DNA of 64,000 bases, from positions 10,238,658-10,302,657 of the forward strand of contig NW_004624734.1 of the NCBI RefSeq assembly GCF_000247695.1, read 5' to 3'. Under the pieces are notes generated by a model, which did not search any database, had not been told where the DNA came from, and saw nothing but the letters and a program-made list of their open reading frames with translations. Every line of letters begins with the position of its first letter. The first letter of the stretch is position 1. This document shows, piece after piece, positions 1-11,719 of this stretch. The position numbers and the translations under genes were made by a program. The DNA is from Heterocephalus glaber (taxonomy: Eukaryota; Chordata; Mammalia; Rodentia; Bathyergidae).

Positions 1-1040
1 AATAGAATGAGTGCAAGTGAGAATATGTGCCTCCCACTAGGTCATGGAAAATACCACAGCTTCTGTCCTGGCCTCTTGGATGTCTTGCCCTGGTGGAAGC
101 CAGCTGCTATTCTGTGTGATCTTTCCAGCAGTTTCATGTAGAAGCCCAGGTGGAGGGACAGCAAGGTCCCCAGCTGACAGTTAGTGCCAGTTTGCCAACC
201 CTGTGAGAGGTCCAGTTTAGATGATAGCCCCCAGCTGACATCTAATGCACCTTTAGCGGAGACTCCAAGCAAGAACTGCCCAGCCAAGCCCCTCCGAAAT
301 CCCTGCCTACAGACTCTGAGAGTAAAGCAAATCCCCATTTTATGCCACCGGAACACCAGATCCTTCATGGGAGACCTCAACTTCTGCCTAAAGGGACATG
401 GTTTTCCTTGTGTGGTTTTAACAACATAATCATGGCTCAACATGGACTTTTCCGACATCAGCCAAGACACATCTAGGACATTTCACTCAATCCCATCCTT
501 TATGAAGGCTGAGAGGACAGTGTACGGAAGGGAACTGGGAAGATACCCCAGCATGGTAGCAGTCACTCTCCAAGCTATTGGGTGGAGTTGATCACTGTGA
601 GGGGTCAAATGGAAAATTCATGGCCTAATCTGTGTGAACTTGGCCATGTAGCAGGCAGGGAATCAGGCATGGGCTTGGGGAAGGGGAGGAAGCCAAGGTA
701 GCAATGCCCCACTGGGCTGGTCCTGGGACAGAGCCTACACTCCACACCTTGGAATGAACCTGGAGCTGGTGTGGGCCTGTGTCAATGCCCCAGAGGGTCT
801 GGATCAGTGGGTAGATCTGGCAATGGGCAGCCTCAGTTCTGGAAGTTAGGTTAGATGTGGTCCCGCACTCTGTCTGTGGACACACAGTATCTCCTTATCT
901 GAGGCGGGGGTGGGGGGTGGGGGGTGAGTAGATTACTGGGACCAGGCCCTAGGCTGCTGTAGGGATCTAGGCACATGAAATGATGATCATGTAGATCGCT
1001 CCAGAACCTGGCACATTGCTGACCCTTAAGAAGGTGAGTG
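1..1040. other. Unassigned non-coding DNA
   Basis: I see no repeat family, RNA gene or convincing exon here. Short open frames exist on both strands, but they overlap each other and resemble nothing I know. A G-rich run of GGGGTGG units lies at about 904-926. Confidence 0.5.
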
Positions 1041-1046
1041 ATGATG

Positions 1047-1100
1047 GTGATGAGGAGGAGGAAGAGGAGAAGGAACAAGAAGAGGAAGAAGAGAGCTGGA
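1047..1100 (+). repeat. GAG/GAA-rich simple repeat
   Basis: The stretch is almost pure purine on the plus strand (GAGGAGGAAGAGG units). It makes an 88-residue frame at 1016-1282 look rich in glutamate, which is a by-product of low complexity and not evidence of a gene. Confidence 0.85.
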
Positions 1101-1109
1101 TGAGGCAAC

Positions 1110-2280
1110 ACAGTTGCCAAAGAAGGCCCATGGGGCCCCAGCTTTCCTGGAAAGGTGAGCATTTGGGAATGGGATGTGGGAACTGGCGCTCCCTTGGGCT
1201 GCGTTTCTGGAAAGCAGAACATGAGTGTGTAGAGCAAAAGGAACAAAGAAGTGACGTTTGCCTCCCAGGATGGGCTGCATAGGTATGAAAGAGGATGAGA
1301 GGGATGAGTTTGGACAGAGAAGAAGGCCTGGAAGGAAATGAAGATTTCCCAGGGAGAAGAGCACGAGGAGAGATTTGGCTCACATGACCAGTGATGGGTA
1401 ATGAATGACTCTAGTCTTCTGTCCTGGCTCTTTTCATAAGAAGGTAAGAATGTTTTAGTTGGAGAATTTTAAGAAAAATTTCTGAGGATTCTCTACTCCT
1501 TCCTTACCCCTGAAGAGGACAGATCTGGAGCCTCCTCTCCTAAGGTGCTTTACTTTGCCTTCCAGGTTGCTAAGGATTAAATGGGGGGAGTGTGTATAAT
1601 GCCTGAGATGTAGTAATCTCGTTTGTTCTCATCAGCAGTATTTCTCACCATCTTGCTATCAGCTGATCCGCTTCACACATTCCCTGGAAAGAGCACTGGA
1701 CCAGGACTCAGGGACTTGGGTCAGAGGGGAGGACTGAGAACAGTTTCCTGTGCGAGAGTTAAGCCTGAGGACACACCTGGTGCCCGGGTCCTTGTGGCAG
1801 GAGCCATGAGTGATAATGAGACATTGCTGCTATGCACATGAAATGCCAGTAGCTCATTAGCTGCAAAGCACTGCTGCATTTCCACTGGGCCAAGTACAAG
1901 CTATGCTCAATGCAGCATGATCTTCAATTACAGTTTTACAGGACTGGAAGCACAGGGGATCCTGGGTTTGCTGGCCCAGGGGGGGAAGTTCCTGAACTGT
2001 TCCAACTCTCTGCCTTGTAGCAGACAGAAATCAATCATCTGCCTAAGGCAATGGCTCAGGGGTCTTGTAGAAAGGCTACTTCTGTTATGTGCAATAAATA
2101 TGTGTCAGGGACCCAGTGTGAGCCAGGGACAGAATGGAATATACCTGCCCCTGTTCGGAGGACTCAGTCTAGGAGGGGAGGCAGGTGAGAGGCAAGCAAA
2201 GGAGGCCAAGGGTCGTGGAGAAGGAGCAGCAGGCTCTTGTGGAAGGTATGACCCAGGAGGCTAATCTCAAAAGCCAGTAC
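1110..2280. other. Unassigned non-coding DNA
   Basis: Mostly unique-looking sequence. A short stretch at about 1685-1725 (GAGCACTGGACCAGGACTCAG) resembles the 5' core of a plus-strand MIR, but it is too short to call. No supported gene is present. Confidence 0.45.
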
Positions 2281-2284
2281 CACC

Positions 2285-2445
2285 CACCTCTCATTAAGCA
2301 CTTACTGTGAGCTGGGCTATCTATAACAATCCTGCGAAATATTTGCTATTGTCTCTGTTATGTCAAAGGAGAAATGTCCCCAAGATGTTAATTTGCCGAA
2401 GGTCTCACAGGTAGAAGAGGACCTGGGCTTTGAGCCCCTGTGTGT
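2285..2445 (+). mobile_element. MIR SINE
   Basis: It has the usual MIR order: a 'cattaagcacttactgtga' type segment, then 'ggagaaatg', then a 'ggtctcacaggtagaagagg' type segment. MIRs are tRNA-derived SINEs that spread before the placental radiation. The copy is old and diverged. Confidence 0.65.
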
Positions 2446-2744
2446 ACCACAGTTAAGTAAAAGAGGAAGTCAGTAGCAGAAACAGACCTAGAGAGGACTG
2501 GATGTTTGATTGACAGATGAGAACATTAAGCTATTTATATTTTCAAGAATTTAAAGGAAAACATGAAATGAAAAACTCTCAGGATGGACTCAATAGCAGA
2601 TTAAAGCGTTGATGTATTTGAGATAGATCCATATAGTCTTCCTAGTTGGAGAAGAGAGGAAAAGGGATTAGAAAGAAGAAAAACAGTATCTGATTGACCT
2701 TTGAGCCACTATCAAGGAATAAAATATACCTATTGTCCTGGTCT

Positions 2745-3090
2745 ATTTTGTACTCTATAGCAGAATACTTGAGACTGGATGATTTATAAGGAGCACAAAT
2801 TTATTTTTCATTGTTTGGAAGACACAGAAGCCCAAGATCAAGGGACTGCATCTGATCAGGGGCTCTTTGCTGTGTCATTCCTTGGTGGGCGACAGGAGTG
2901 TGGGAGGGAGGCAATAGACAGGAGGAGGCTTGAGCAGTCTTACAGCAAACCCAAACTCATGATAATGACATTAATCCATTCACAAGAGCAGGGCTTTCAT
3001 GATATCTTAAAGGTCCCTCTTCTCTACACTATTCTTTGACAGTTACGTTTAAACCCTAACATGAACTTTGGGAGATACAGCCTAACCGTA
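2745..3090 (-). mobile_element. ERVL-MaLR LTR, minus strand
   Basis: The plus strand reads as the reverse complement of a MaLR (MST/MLT1-like) LTR. It opens with 'agaatacttgagactggatg', then 'atttataaggagcac' and 'atgacattaatccattcac', and closes near 'ttaaaccctaac'. An 86-codon frame at 2779-3039 lies wholly inside it and is fortuitous. No internal viral genes are attached, so this is a solo or fragmentary LTR. Confidence 0.7.
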
Positions 3091-3469
3091 ATACCTGGAC
3101 TTAGCCTCCCTGGAATGGCAAAAGAAAATAGAGCAGAAAAATATTTGAAGGACTAGGGCTAAATATGCCCAAATTTGATGAAAAATGTCAGCCGATGAAT
3201 CCAAGGAGCTCAGCAAACTCTAGAAAGTGACACCAAGAAACATCATAGTCAAATTCCTCCTCGGAGCTCAAGATGAAGATAAAATTTTTTTAAATAGGCA
3301 GGCAAAAAAGACATTATGTACAGGGAAACAACAAAAATGAAGGCTGACTCATTAGCTGAAACAATGGCAAGAAATGGAGCACAGTCTTTAGAAAGAAATA
3401 TAGGACATGATATTTACAGCACTAAACTGTCAACTTAATTTCTATCTCTTTGAAGAATATGGATGAATT

Positions 3470-4065
3470 CAAAGGAATTGAAAGCTAAGACTCAGAGATA
3501 TATGTATACAAATACTCACTGTGGCATTATTCACAATCCAAGAGTCCATTAACGGATGATGTATTGGTACTATACCTGTATAACTATAATAGACTATTGT
3601 TCAGCCATGAAACGGAAGTAAATTCTGACACATGCTACAGGAATGAATCTTGAAAACACATATGAGATGAAATAAGCCACACATAAAAGGAAAAGTATTG
3701 TATGATTCCCTTTATATGAGGTATACAGAAAAGGCAAATTCATAGAGACAGAAAGTGGATTTGAGGTCACCAGATGCTGTGGAAAAGCAAAGTGGAGAGT
3801 TATTGTTCGAAAGTTGCATATTTTTTTACTTGAGGGAATAAGAAAAGTTTTGGAAAGACTAGTGATGGTTGTAAAATATTCTGCATGTAATGCAACTGAA
3901 TTGCACCCTGAAAAACTGGTTGAAATTGTTAATTCTGTGTCATACATATTTTCCCACAATTTTAAAATCTAATAGTGCAATACTATACCAAAAACCATCA
4001 AGTTGTACACGTTTGGGTGAATTGGATAATGCAAAGTTTATATTTCAGTGAAAATGTTTAAAAAA
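3470..4065 (+). mobile_element. L1M 3'-UTR fragment inserted in an older L1
   Basis: It contains the common L1M 3'-end series: 'tggcattattcacaatcc', 'gactattgttcagcc', 'gaatcttgaaaacac', 'gtattgtatgattcc', 'tcatagagacagaaagt', then a degenerate A-rich end. Flanking L1 sequence from an earlier part of the element resumes on either side, so this is a separate, later insertion in the same orientation. Confidence 0.68.
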
Positions 4066-5063
4066 TAAGGAGGAAATAAAGACATTTCAGATAAATGAAA
4101 GCTGAGAAAAAGTTGTCACTTCCAGACCTATGCTGCAAGAAATATTAATGGAAGTTCTTCAGGCTGAATGGAAATAATAGTAGAAGGAATTGCAGATCTG
4201 CAGGTAAGAGTGTTAAACACTAGAAATGATAGAAGTGGGGTAAATAGAAAAGGTTAAATTTACTTTCTTCTCTTGTTTTCTTTGAAAGACAAATGACATT
4301 TTAAACCAAAAAATAATATCATTGTAACATCAGGTTTATACAGTAGGAAAATATGACAATAATTCACAGAGGATAAGAAGGTAAATGTAATTATACTCTT
4401 GCAATGCTCTTAAGCTTGAGAAAAGTTAAAAAAGACACATAAAGTGGTACAAAATTGGTTCTGTGATAAGTTAAAGATAAATATTAGACACCCTAGATCA
4501 GTAAAAAGTGAAAAGAAGTGTATCTTAAAATACAGTAGAGAAAAATAAAATAGAATACTAAAAAAAGAGTTAATTAATGCAAAAGATCAGAATAAGAGAA
4601 AAAGAAAGGCAAAAGTAAATAGAAAAACAATTTCAAGAATATAGGCCTAAACCCAACCATAACAATAATTATACTAAATATAAATGAGTTGAATGTTCCT
4701 ATTAAAAAGTAGAGATTTTGATAGTAAAACAGCAAGACTCAATTATATGCTGTCTATAAAACTGCTACATTTTAACTGTCAATACATAAATAGGTTGAAA
4801 ATGAAAAGAAGGAAAAAGATATATCACACAAATGGTAAACAATAGAAGGCTGAGACGTGGCTATAAGAAGATTAAACAATGTAGACTGCAGAACACAGCC
4901 TATTATTAGTGAGGAGGGGACATTTAATTAAGATAAAGAGGTGTATTGGTTGCTTTCCATTAGCTGGGACAGAATAGCTGACAAAACGTAAACTAGGAGA
5001 GTTTCATTTGGGCTCATAGTTTCAGAGGGTTCAGTCCATAGTTGACTGGCTCCACGGTAGAAA

Positions 5064-5620
5064 TGATATATTAGTTAGGGGTGTCTAGAGGAACAGAGTC
5101 AATATAAATATATGTATGATTATACAAAGGGATACTAGGTGGGCTGACAGAATCATAAGTGGAAGAGTCACAATGGCCCTCTGTGGGATCAAATGTACAA
5201 GAATCTGAAATGACTGTCTGTGGCCTGGAGAGCTGAGGATCCACTAGCAATTGAAGGTTGAAGGCCTGGAAGCTCACTGTAGTCACCAGGGCAAGACTGT
5301 GTTGGAAGGCTGAAGAAGCTGCATTGGAAGGGTGAAGAAACTGGAGACCAATGTCTAAAGGCAATGGCAAAGACTGGAGCTCCTCCTGGATATTATTCCA
5401 TGCAGGCTACCGGCCTTTTGGTTGGTGCTGCCCACCTCTGCGGGTGGGTCTTCTGCCTTCAGTTTGCTGGGCTACATGTCAATCACACACACACACACAC
5501 ACACACACGCACGCACGCACTCACGCACTCACGCACGCATGCACGCACACACAGAACTTTACTAATCTTCTAGGTGGTTCTTACTCAAGTCAAGTTAACA
5601 TATCACAATTAACGATCACA
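5064..5620 (-). mobile_element. ERVL LTR (MLT2-like, minus) inside a MaLR LTR
   Basis: It opens 'tatattagttaggggtg...agaggaacagag', the reverse complement of the usual MLT2 3' end. It closes 'caagttaacatatcac...aacgatcaca', matching the MLT2 start in reverse. A CA-rich microsatellite has expanded inside it. There is no coding potential. The exact MLT2 subfamily is not resolved. Confidence 0.65.
5484..5553 (+). repeat. (CA)n / (CACG)n microsatellite
   Basis: About 25 bases of pure CA grade into GCAC, TCAC and GCAT variants, ending in CACACACAG. It lies inside the inner ERVL LTR, so it expanded after that insertion. The low-complexity His/Thr stretches in overlapping frames come from it. Confidence 0.9.
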
Positions 5621-6079
5621 GATGGCATGGTAGAAGGGTATGGAGGAGGAAAGCTGCTCACTCCATGGAAGCCAGGAAGTAGAGGAAGAAGGGAGGAGCA
5701 GGGAACAAGAATATACCCTTCCAGGTCATGCCCCCAGTGACCCCCCTCTAATCAGCACCACCTTCTAACAGCACAGTCAGCTATGAACTCACCAATGGGT
5801 TAATCCACTGATGAGTATAATCTGATGAGCCACCAGGATCCAATCACTTTCCCAAAGTCTCACCTCCAAACACATGAGACTTTTGGGGAACATTTTAGTT
5901 CTAAACCATAACAAAGAATCTGCTCAGCAGAAAGACACGACACTCATAAATGTGTTGATATATAATAATAAACTTCAAAGTACATGCAGCAAAGATGGAC
6001 AGAACTAAAAAAAAAAAAAGATAAATAGACACATCTACGATTGACAATGCTGTTTCTCAGTAATTGACATTCCAGGTAG

Positions 6080-6335
6080 ATACCAGTCTATGGCCCTGAG
6101 GATGAACATGGAATGGGCAAGCTATTATCATGACCCTGCTCTGTGCCAGGCACCATGCTGGGATGGGCCTTTCAATTCCTACTGTGGTCTGTGTGGTCTC
6201 GTTTGCTCTTGCCTCCAAGTTTATAGTGTCCCATTTTCCACAGGAGAAAGCTGAGCCCCATAGAAATACAGTGACATGTCACACAGCCAGCCAGTGATTG
6301 AGGCCAGGCCAGAACCAGTGCCTGCCCTTTGTTTG
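6080..6335 (+). mobile_element. MIR SINE
   Basis: It contains 'ctctgtgccaggcaccatgc', 'ccacaggagaaagctgag' and 'tcacacagccagccagtgat', the ordered MIR core motifs. It is moderately diverged. Confidence 0.75.
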
Positions 6336-6339
6336 GTGT

Positions 6340-6970
6340 GCTTTCAGACTCCCATGATGCTCTGGGTGTGTGGCACCTGCTTCTTTTCAAAGATCTCACA
6401 GTAGCCCTTGGTGGTCGCAGTCAGGGATTTGTAATGAGATTTTATGGGCAGAAGCCCAATAACATTAATTACTCAATAACCAACGTGGCCAGACTGGGAG
6501 CCCTGCTGATGGCCTAAGTGTCTTCCTTTGTAAAGAACGCACTCCTGTCTTTGTTGTCCGTATTCTGCAGTGACGTGGCCCAGGGGCTACTGTGCTATAT
6601 TTTAGGTGCTAAGGAGGTCATCTAGGGGCTGGGGAAATTTTCCTGGTGGAAATGATGTTCTGTTCTTTTCCCACCTCCTGCCCTACTGTTCACTGCTCCT
6701 CAATGGTCTCAGATTTTTATCTAATTTCCTTTATTCCAAATCTAGGCATTTTTATTAAGAAGGATTTATACAGATAACAAAGAAAGAACTACTGCTTCCA
6801 ACCCCAGAAACAAAAGAAATTATAATAGAATGCAAAATACGAAGTCCCTATAGAAAGTCCCTTGCAGCCCACTCTTACCCAATCCTCTGTATACGCTCAT
6901 AAACCTGGGCACCATGCACTGTTCACACACAGGCTTCCACACTTAGCACACACCCAGGAATGTGCCTGCA
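6340..6970. other. Unassigned non-coding DNA
   Basis: AT-rich sequence without a repeat I can name and without a convincing exon. Confidence 0.4.
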
Positions 6971-6972
6971 TA

Positions 6973-7016
<44 letters not shown>
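6973..7016 (+). repeat. (CA)n microsatellite
   Basis: A 44-base pure CA dinucleotide run. Long, uninterrupted CA tracts are usually polymorphic in mammals. Confidence 0.95.
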
Positions 7017-7018
<2 letters not shown>

Positions 7019-7019
7019 A

Positions 7020-8680
7020 AATACAGTGGGGATTTATTTCAGTGCCAGGAAGCCTATCGGTTGGCTGGACTTCTACTCAATGAGTTTTTGATGATACCAT
7101 CACCAGCAGGAAAGTCGTGAATTATTTATAAAATTTTTCAATAATTAATAAAAGCCATCCCACAAAGCTCTGTGGAGACATAACTGTATATAATCCCTCA
7201 CCACTATCAGCTTGTGAGGTGTGTTCACACAAGAAAGAGGTAAGAACTTGGATGAATCCTCCTGCTTTAATTTAGCTTTTAAATATGCAGCTCAGAAAAA
7301 ACAGAAAGCAGAACAAAACAGTAACATCAAACAAAAGCAAAAAAAAATTATGCTGCATATGGCCCTGACTCAGCTTACCAGCTTTTCTGCTTTATGCCAT
7401 TGCAACTGTCAGGCAAATAAAAGGCCATAGGTCTGTCTCCTCAGTTTGGCTCCAGGATTCACTCTGATGGGATTTGTGGTCACTGAGATTTGCCTCTGGC
7501 GCTCTGTAGATTTGCCACAGAGGACAATCTCCTGCAAGAAAAAAGGCAAGCAGCTATCGTGTGTGAGCAGACTGGCCCTCTCCAACATGAATCTAAGAAA
7601 TGGAAAAGCGGTGAGAGCAGAAATGAGATACTACCGTTTGCTATCAGATTCAGAAGGCGTTTTCAGAGTAATAACCCGATGGCATTTTGGTGACAGTGCC
7701 TCGGGATGACAGCCCAGGCTGAGATGGCTAAGGAGCAGAAGTCAGAACAACAATTCTCGGAAGCCACTTGACAGTTTGCTTTCAATTCCTGCCTCAAGTC
7801 CTTAAAAGCCACACCTGGAACTCTACTTCCAGTGCAGGGACTCCAGTGCAGAAGAGTGCTCAGTGTAGAAAAGACTCCATAGGTAAAGATGTTCACCACA
7901 GTGTTATTTACAGGAGGAGCAGCCTGTCTCTGTGCCCAGGTCCCTTCTCGGCTGGTAATCTTCCCCCAGCCAAACGCCGAGGGAGGGACTGAGCTGCCCT
8001 CCTCGACTTGCCTGGGAGGAGCTGGGGTCCACACCATCTGCCTCCCTCCTGCTTACGAAGGACTCTGCATGTTTCACGCTTCTCTGCTCTCCTCAGCCTT
8101 TGCACTCCCTCCCTCCCCATCCTTCCCAGCAGCACACAAACCTATTCTAGTGCCTCTGAGCTTCAAAACCTCCTCGCGGGCGCGCTCTCCTGCAGGGAGC
8201 ACCCCACTTCTCTGGTGCTCTGCAGGGGCAGAACCTGCTAAACGCTCACTCTGGTGGAGCTGTTCTTGGTCTAGTCTGCTGCCGCCCACCTCCTCCGTGG
8301 CCTCAGCACAGCGTCTTGGCCTTGGCATTGGCTCACCTGTGACCCTGGCCCCCTCGTCTAACTCCCTCCCCCACCCTAAACACTAGACCCTAAACACTAG
8401 CAGTGTGTCAATGACACACAAAAGGCCACTTCCATACTGCTAGGTCAGAGCCCTAGGCGCAGGTGTGGATCCGCCAGCTCGATGTCCCACAGGCAGGTTG
8501 GCGGGGATCTTAGTCCTTCTGATGCCCGCCCCCAACTCCAGCCGGGCCTGTGATGACCCCACTGCACACTTCTGTGCTTCTGAAGAGCACATAAGGGTTA
8601 TTCTCCATTCCCTGCCCACCTCGCACACACAGCAATGGGAGTCAAACCTGTGAGCCTCCTCCAACAGCTGCCCAGACATT
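7020..8680. other. Unassigned non-coding DNA
   Basis: No repeat family is recognised apart from a perfect 14-bp tandem duplication (ACCCTAAACACTAG) at 8373-8386 and 8387-8400. Frames on both strands at 7663-8386 overlap each other and resemble no known protein. Confidence 0.4.
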
Positions 8681-8684
8681 CTGA

Positions 8685-8815
8685 ACGATGTTTTACACGT
8701 GCTCATTTAGTGCCTCCATAACCTGGAAAGGTGACCTTGCCTTGCACAGGAGGAGCCTGCTCAAGGTCAGACAGCTGAGCAAGGGCAGAGTCCAACCCAG
8801 ACCACCCATCACTGT
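8685..8815 (+). mobile_element. MIR SINE fragment
   Basis: A 'ctcatttagtgcctccataac' type segment is followed by 'gctcaaggtcagacagctgag', a standard MIR core arrangement. Confidence 0.6.
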
Positions 8816-8829
8816 CTCCGTCCCCGAGG

Positions 8830-9645
8830 AAGCCCTAGCAGCCAGGCCCTTGGGAAGCCAGCTGGGTCCCAGTCCCCTGCCATCTAGAGTGCCCCGTGTG
8901 CCCATGTGAGTCCACACAGCCTTCCATCGATGACGTTCCCAGCATGTCTGGACTGCCAGGCTGGAACATGGAGAGCAGACCCCAGCACACAGGCACTTTG
9001 GGCCTGAGCTGTCTTGTCCCTCACTTGAGTCCTCTCTGGAGTAGTTTGAGAAGGAAGAGCAGTGGAGTGGTAGCACCGCAGGGGAGCAAGCCCCAGGGGC
9101 TCAGTGAACCTGCAGAGAACTGATCTGCCTGTCTGGGAACTCCCTCTGCCCAGCAGGCAGCTTGCATAGTGTCTCCTCAGTGAGCCCCATCCGTCTACAG
9201 TTGGAAGAGTCTGGGGTCTGTGGCTACTTAACCAGAGGAAACTTTAGGGGGCACCCACTGTGCCCATTGCTCCCTGGCCATGGTCTGACTGTCCCCCTGA
9301 CTGTCCTGCATGCCCAGTTCCTGCTTCCCATTGGGCATGTGGGGAGCCTGGGAACGGGGAGGGAGACTTTCTCAGGAGGTCCAGGTCCTCTCCGGCTCCT
9401 AAGGGTCCCTGCACAGAGCTCTCCCTGCCCCTCCCCTCCTGGGAAGGCCTCTGCTCCCCTAGGCCACCTGTCCCTGGGGACTCTGCCTCCTGTGCCCAGC
9501 CATGCTCTCTGGCTGCCAGCATGCCTGGCATACTGATTTCCTCCAAGAGGCCTCCCTGCAGCCAGATGGTGAAGGCCAGGCTGAGGCGGTAAGGGTCCCA
9601 GGGACAGTGGCCCCCCTCCAACTGTGGAGAGGTGTGGCCCACAGT
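8830..9645. other. GC-rich unassigned DNA
   Basis: Frames of 110-174 codons occur on opposite strands in the same interval (9244-9768). That pattern is expected from stop-poor GC-rich sequence. I see no recognisable protein or repeat. Confidence 0.4.
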
Positions 9646-9684
9646 ATGTATGGTTTGGGAATCAGCAGACTTCAGGATGAGCAG

Positions 9685-9935
9685 AGACTGGGTCCCAAAA
9701 GCCCAGGAGTGGAGAAGGGGTCTAGACTGGGTGCCAGGCCATATGGATACCAATCCAGTCTCTACCACCCACCAGCTGTGGGATCCTGGGTGAGTGGTTT
9801 TGCCTCTCTCAAGCTCAGTTTCCTTGTTTGTTGAAGCAAGATTGCTTTCACCTTCCTACTGGACCTCTGAGAGGATTAGTGAGGGAGAGTGACAGCAGCC
9901 TCCGGCCACACTGCTATGTTTTGTATGTCCACCTG
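9685..9935 (+). mobile_element. MIR SINE
   Basis: It contains 'ccagtctctaccacccacc', 'agctgtgggatcctgggtga' and 'ctctctcaagctcagtttcc', the standard tRNA-related and core part of MIR. Confidence 0.75.
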
Positions 9936-9969
9936 CTTGTCAAATTCTCCTCCAACCAGCTGGGGTTGT

Positions 9970-10060
9970 GGTTGTGGTTTCTCAGCCTTGCTAGTGGAGA
10001 AACTGAGGCATAAGAAGTGATGGAAGCCACCCGTAGACCTAGTAAGTCAGGCCCCGGTGC
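9970..10060 (+). mobile_element. MIR SINE fragment
   Basis: A short match ('gtggagaaactgaggcataag') followed by a 'gtaagtcaggcc' type segment. Confidence 0.45.
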
Positions 10061-10859
10061 TGCCAGCTGGCTTCTTGAGCACTGCCCTGGTACACAGCCG
10101 GCATGCAGCAGGGGCTCCAGAGGCAGTGACTCCCTTCTCGGGAGCCTCCAGAAGATGGTGCCTCCCAGCTGTGTGGGTGCATGAAGGTGCCAGCCACCGC
10201 GATACCCAGGAGGCGGTGGGCAGGGTGGCGATCATTCCCCCGGAGCTGCTACTCAACTGCTGCTGTGGGGATGGTGACAGCCAGGCAGCGCCTGACTCAG
10301 CCTGCAGCGTGGGAATTCCCTGGGGGCCTCATGACCCACTGCTAGGGACCCCGAGGGGGCGAGGCTGCCACAGCCACTCCGGAGTGTCACAGAGCTGGGG
10401 CGTGGGTGAGGCTCCACCTCAGGGCCCACAGCTCCGCCATCACAGGGTGGTGGGGAGAGCAGTGCCGTTGAGTCTGTGTTCGTAGGAGGGGTGCTGGGCT
10501 CTGTGGAGTCTCCGAAGCAGCCCTTTTACTGTCAGAGACTGGAAACAACTGACCCTCAGGTCCTTGGCAGGGAATGCTTGCCACTGTCTCCTGCATACTT
10601 CTGGGAACAAGGGTCTCACTACTTGTTCCATCTGGGGTCAGCCCTCCTTTGGGAGCTCTTTTCGGGTGAGACAGAGGCTTCCTCTCTGTGATTTCTCTCC
10701 AACTGATTCAAGTCTGCCCTAGGGAACCACTGACCTTTCATTTTATTTTATTTTTTAACAATAGGGAGGAGGTGGAGTACCATGGTGGAGTACTTCCTGT
10801 CTTCAAAGCTTGGCTCCTTTTCTTGCCAGCACCCTGACCTGGGACCTCCTGTCTCCAGG

Positions 10860-10985
10860 TCTGCCCTTTGTTATCTCTGAAATGGGGTGAGGGTGCCCCT
10901 CGGGTTTTCTGTAAGGAGTGAGTGAGGTGATGAAGACCTGCCATAGTGAGGCTTGGCGGGAGCTCGATAAACAGTAATTGTGTGG
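10860..10985 (+). mobile_element. MIR SINE 3' part
   Basis: 'ttatctctgaaatggggtga', 'gagtgaggtgatgaagacct' and 'gctcgataaacagtaat' follow the order of the MIR 3' half (control-of-temperature style 'aaatggggat...cataaatgttag'). Confidence 0.6.
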
Positions 10986-11052
10986 GGTTTTTTTCAGCAC
11001 TGCAGATTGGGCCAGGGGTCTTTCTTCACACTCAGATGTATCCTCAGAACTT

Positions 11053-11163
11053 CTTATTTTGAGACAGAGTCTCACTAAGTTGCCCAGGTGGGGCTCGAAC
11101 TTGTGATCCTCCTGCTTCAGCCTCCCAGCTTGCTGGGATTACAAGTGTGTGCACCAGCCTGGC
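11053..11163 (-). mobile_element. B1 (7SL-derived) SINE, minus strand
   Basis: The plus strand reads the reverse complement of a B1/Alu-like monomer: 'gagacagagtctcactaagt', 'tgcccagg', 'cctcagcctcccag'-like and 'gctgggattacaag'. B1 elements are rodent 7SL RNA-derived SINEs and are strong evidence for a rodent source. Confidence 0.88.
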
Positions 11164-11334
11164 CAACTATATTCAAGTTGACTGTAGTATCTTTCCCACA
11201 TAGCAATCCTTCAAAGTGTGTGCAGATCTCAAGTGCCTTCCAAATGTGTTTCCCCAGCTACATATCTGGGCTCAACATGCTTCGTTTCTAGAGCTCTCAC
11301 CTTCCCGAGTTCTTCCTCTGGAGAGATTTACTCC

Positions 11335-11560
11335 GTCCATCCATCCATCCCACAAATGTGCATGAGTGCCTGTCACATATGAGTGCCACCCAGAAGAAAA
11401 TGGCACAGACTCAGCTTCAAGTGAGCTCACTAACTGTAAGGGGACATACAGGACATTCACATCCCCAAAGCGAAGACTGAGTGAGCTAAAACCACAGAGT
11501 CCAGAAGCCAAGTCTGGGAGCACGATGAGGGGCCTCAGAAGCACAGCCAGGGGCTCAGGC
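11335..11560 (-). mobile_element. L2 fragment with CATC tail, minus strand
   Basis: A short (ATCC) tract is followed by 'cacaaatgtgcatgagtgcc', 'agtgagctcactaactgtaa' and 'gtgagctaaaac', in the order seen when the L2 3' end is read in reverse. Weak but consistent. Confidence 0.45.
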
Positions 11561-11719
11561 ATCTATGAGGAGGAGGCTGTCTGTAATGTTCCCCATGGTG
11601 ACCAGCACAAAGCCTCAAAGTGTAGCACTGTGGCAACAATTCCCAGGCCAATAGAGAAGAGCTATAGAGAAGCCAAGGGAAGGGGGCTGAAATGGAGCTG
11701 GCTCTAGAGGCAGCTCTAG

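Larger units (their letters stand above)
4942..5913 (-). mobile_element. ERVL-MaLR LTR (minus), split by another LTR
   Basis: The left end at 4942 begins 'tgtattggttgc' and the right end at 5913 finishes 'ttctaaaccataaca', the reverse complement of a TGTTATGG-type MaLR LTR start. The two halves (4942 to about 5063 and about 5621-5913) are separated by an unrelated minus-strand LTR. L1 ORF2-region sequence continues on both outer sides, so the MaLR landed in an existing L1. Confidence 0.72.
3145..6060 (+). mobile_element. Ancient L1 (L1M-type), multiply interrupted
   Basis: Old LINE-1 DNA reads in three blocks, about 3145-3470, 4066-4941 and 5914-6060. They keep the expected order: 'cataatcaaa'-like segment, 'gacatttcagataaatgaaagctgag', 'aagttcttcaggc', 'gataagttaaagat', 'taaacccaaccata', 'ctatatgctgtct', and finally 'cttcaaagtacatg' from early ORF2. 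The missing stretches are filled by a second L1 piece and by an LTR that itself contains another LTR. The copy is too decayed to code. Confidence 0.72.

Noticed and set aside
1016..1282. Glutamate-rich open frame
   Set aside because: Entirely produced by a GAG/GAA purine tract; no domain and opposite-strand frames overlap it.
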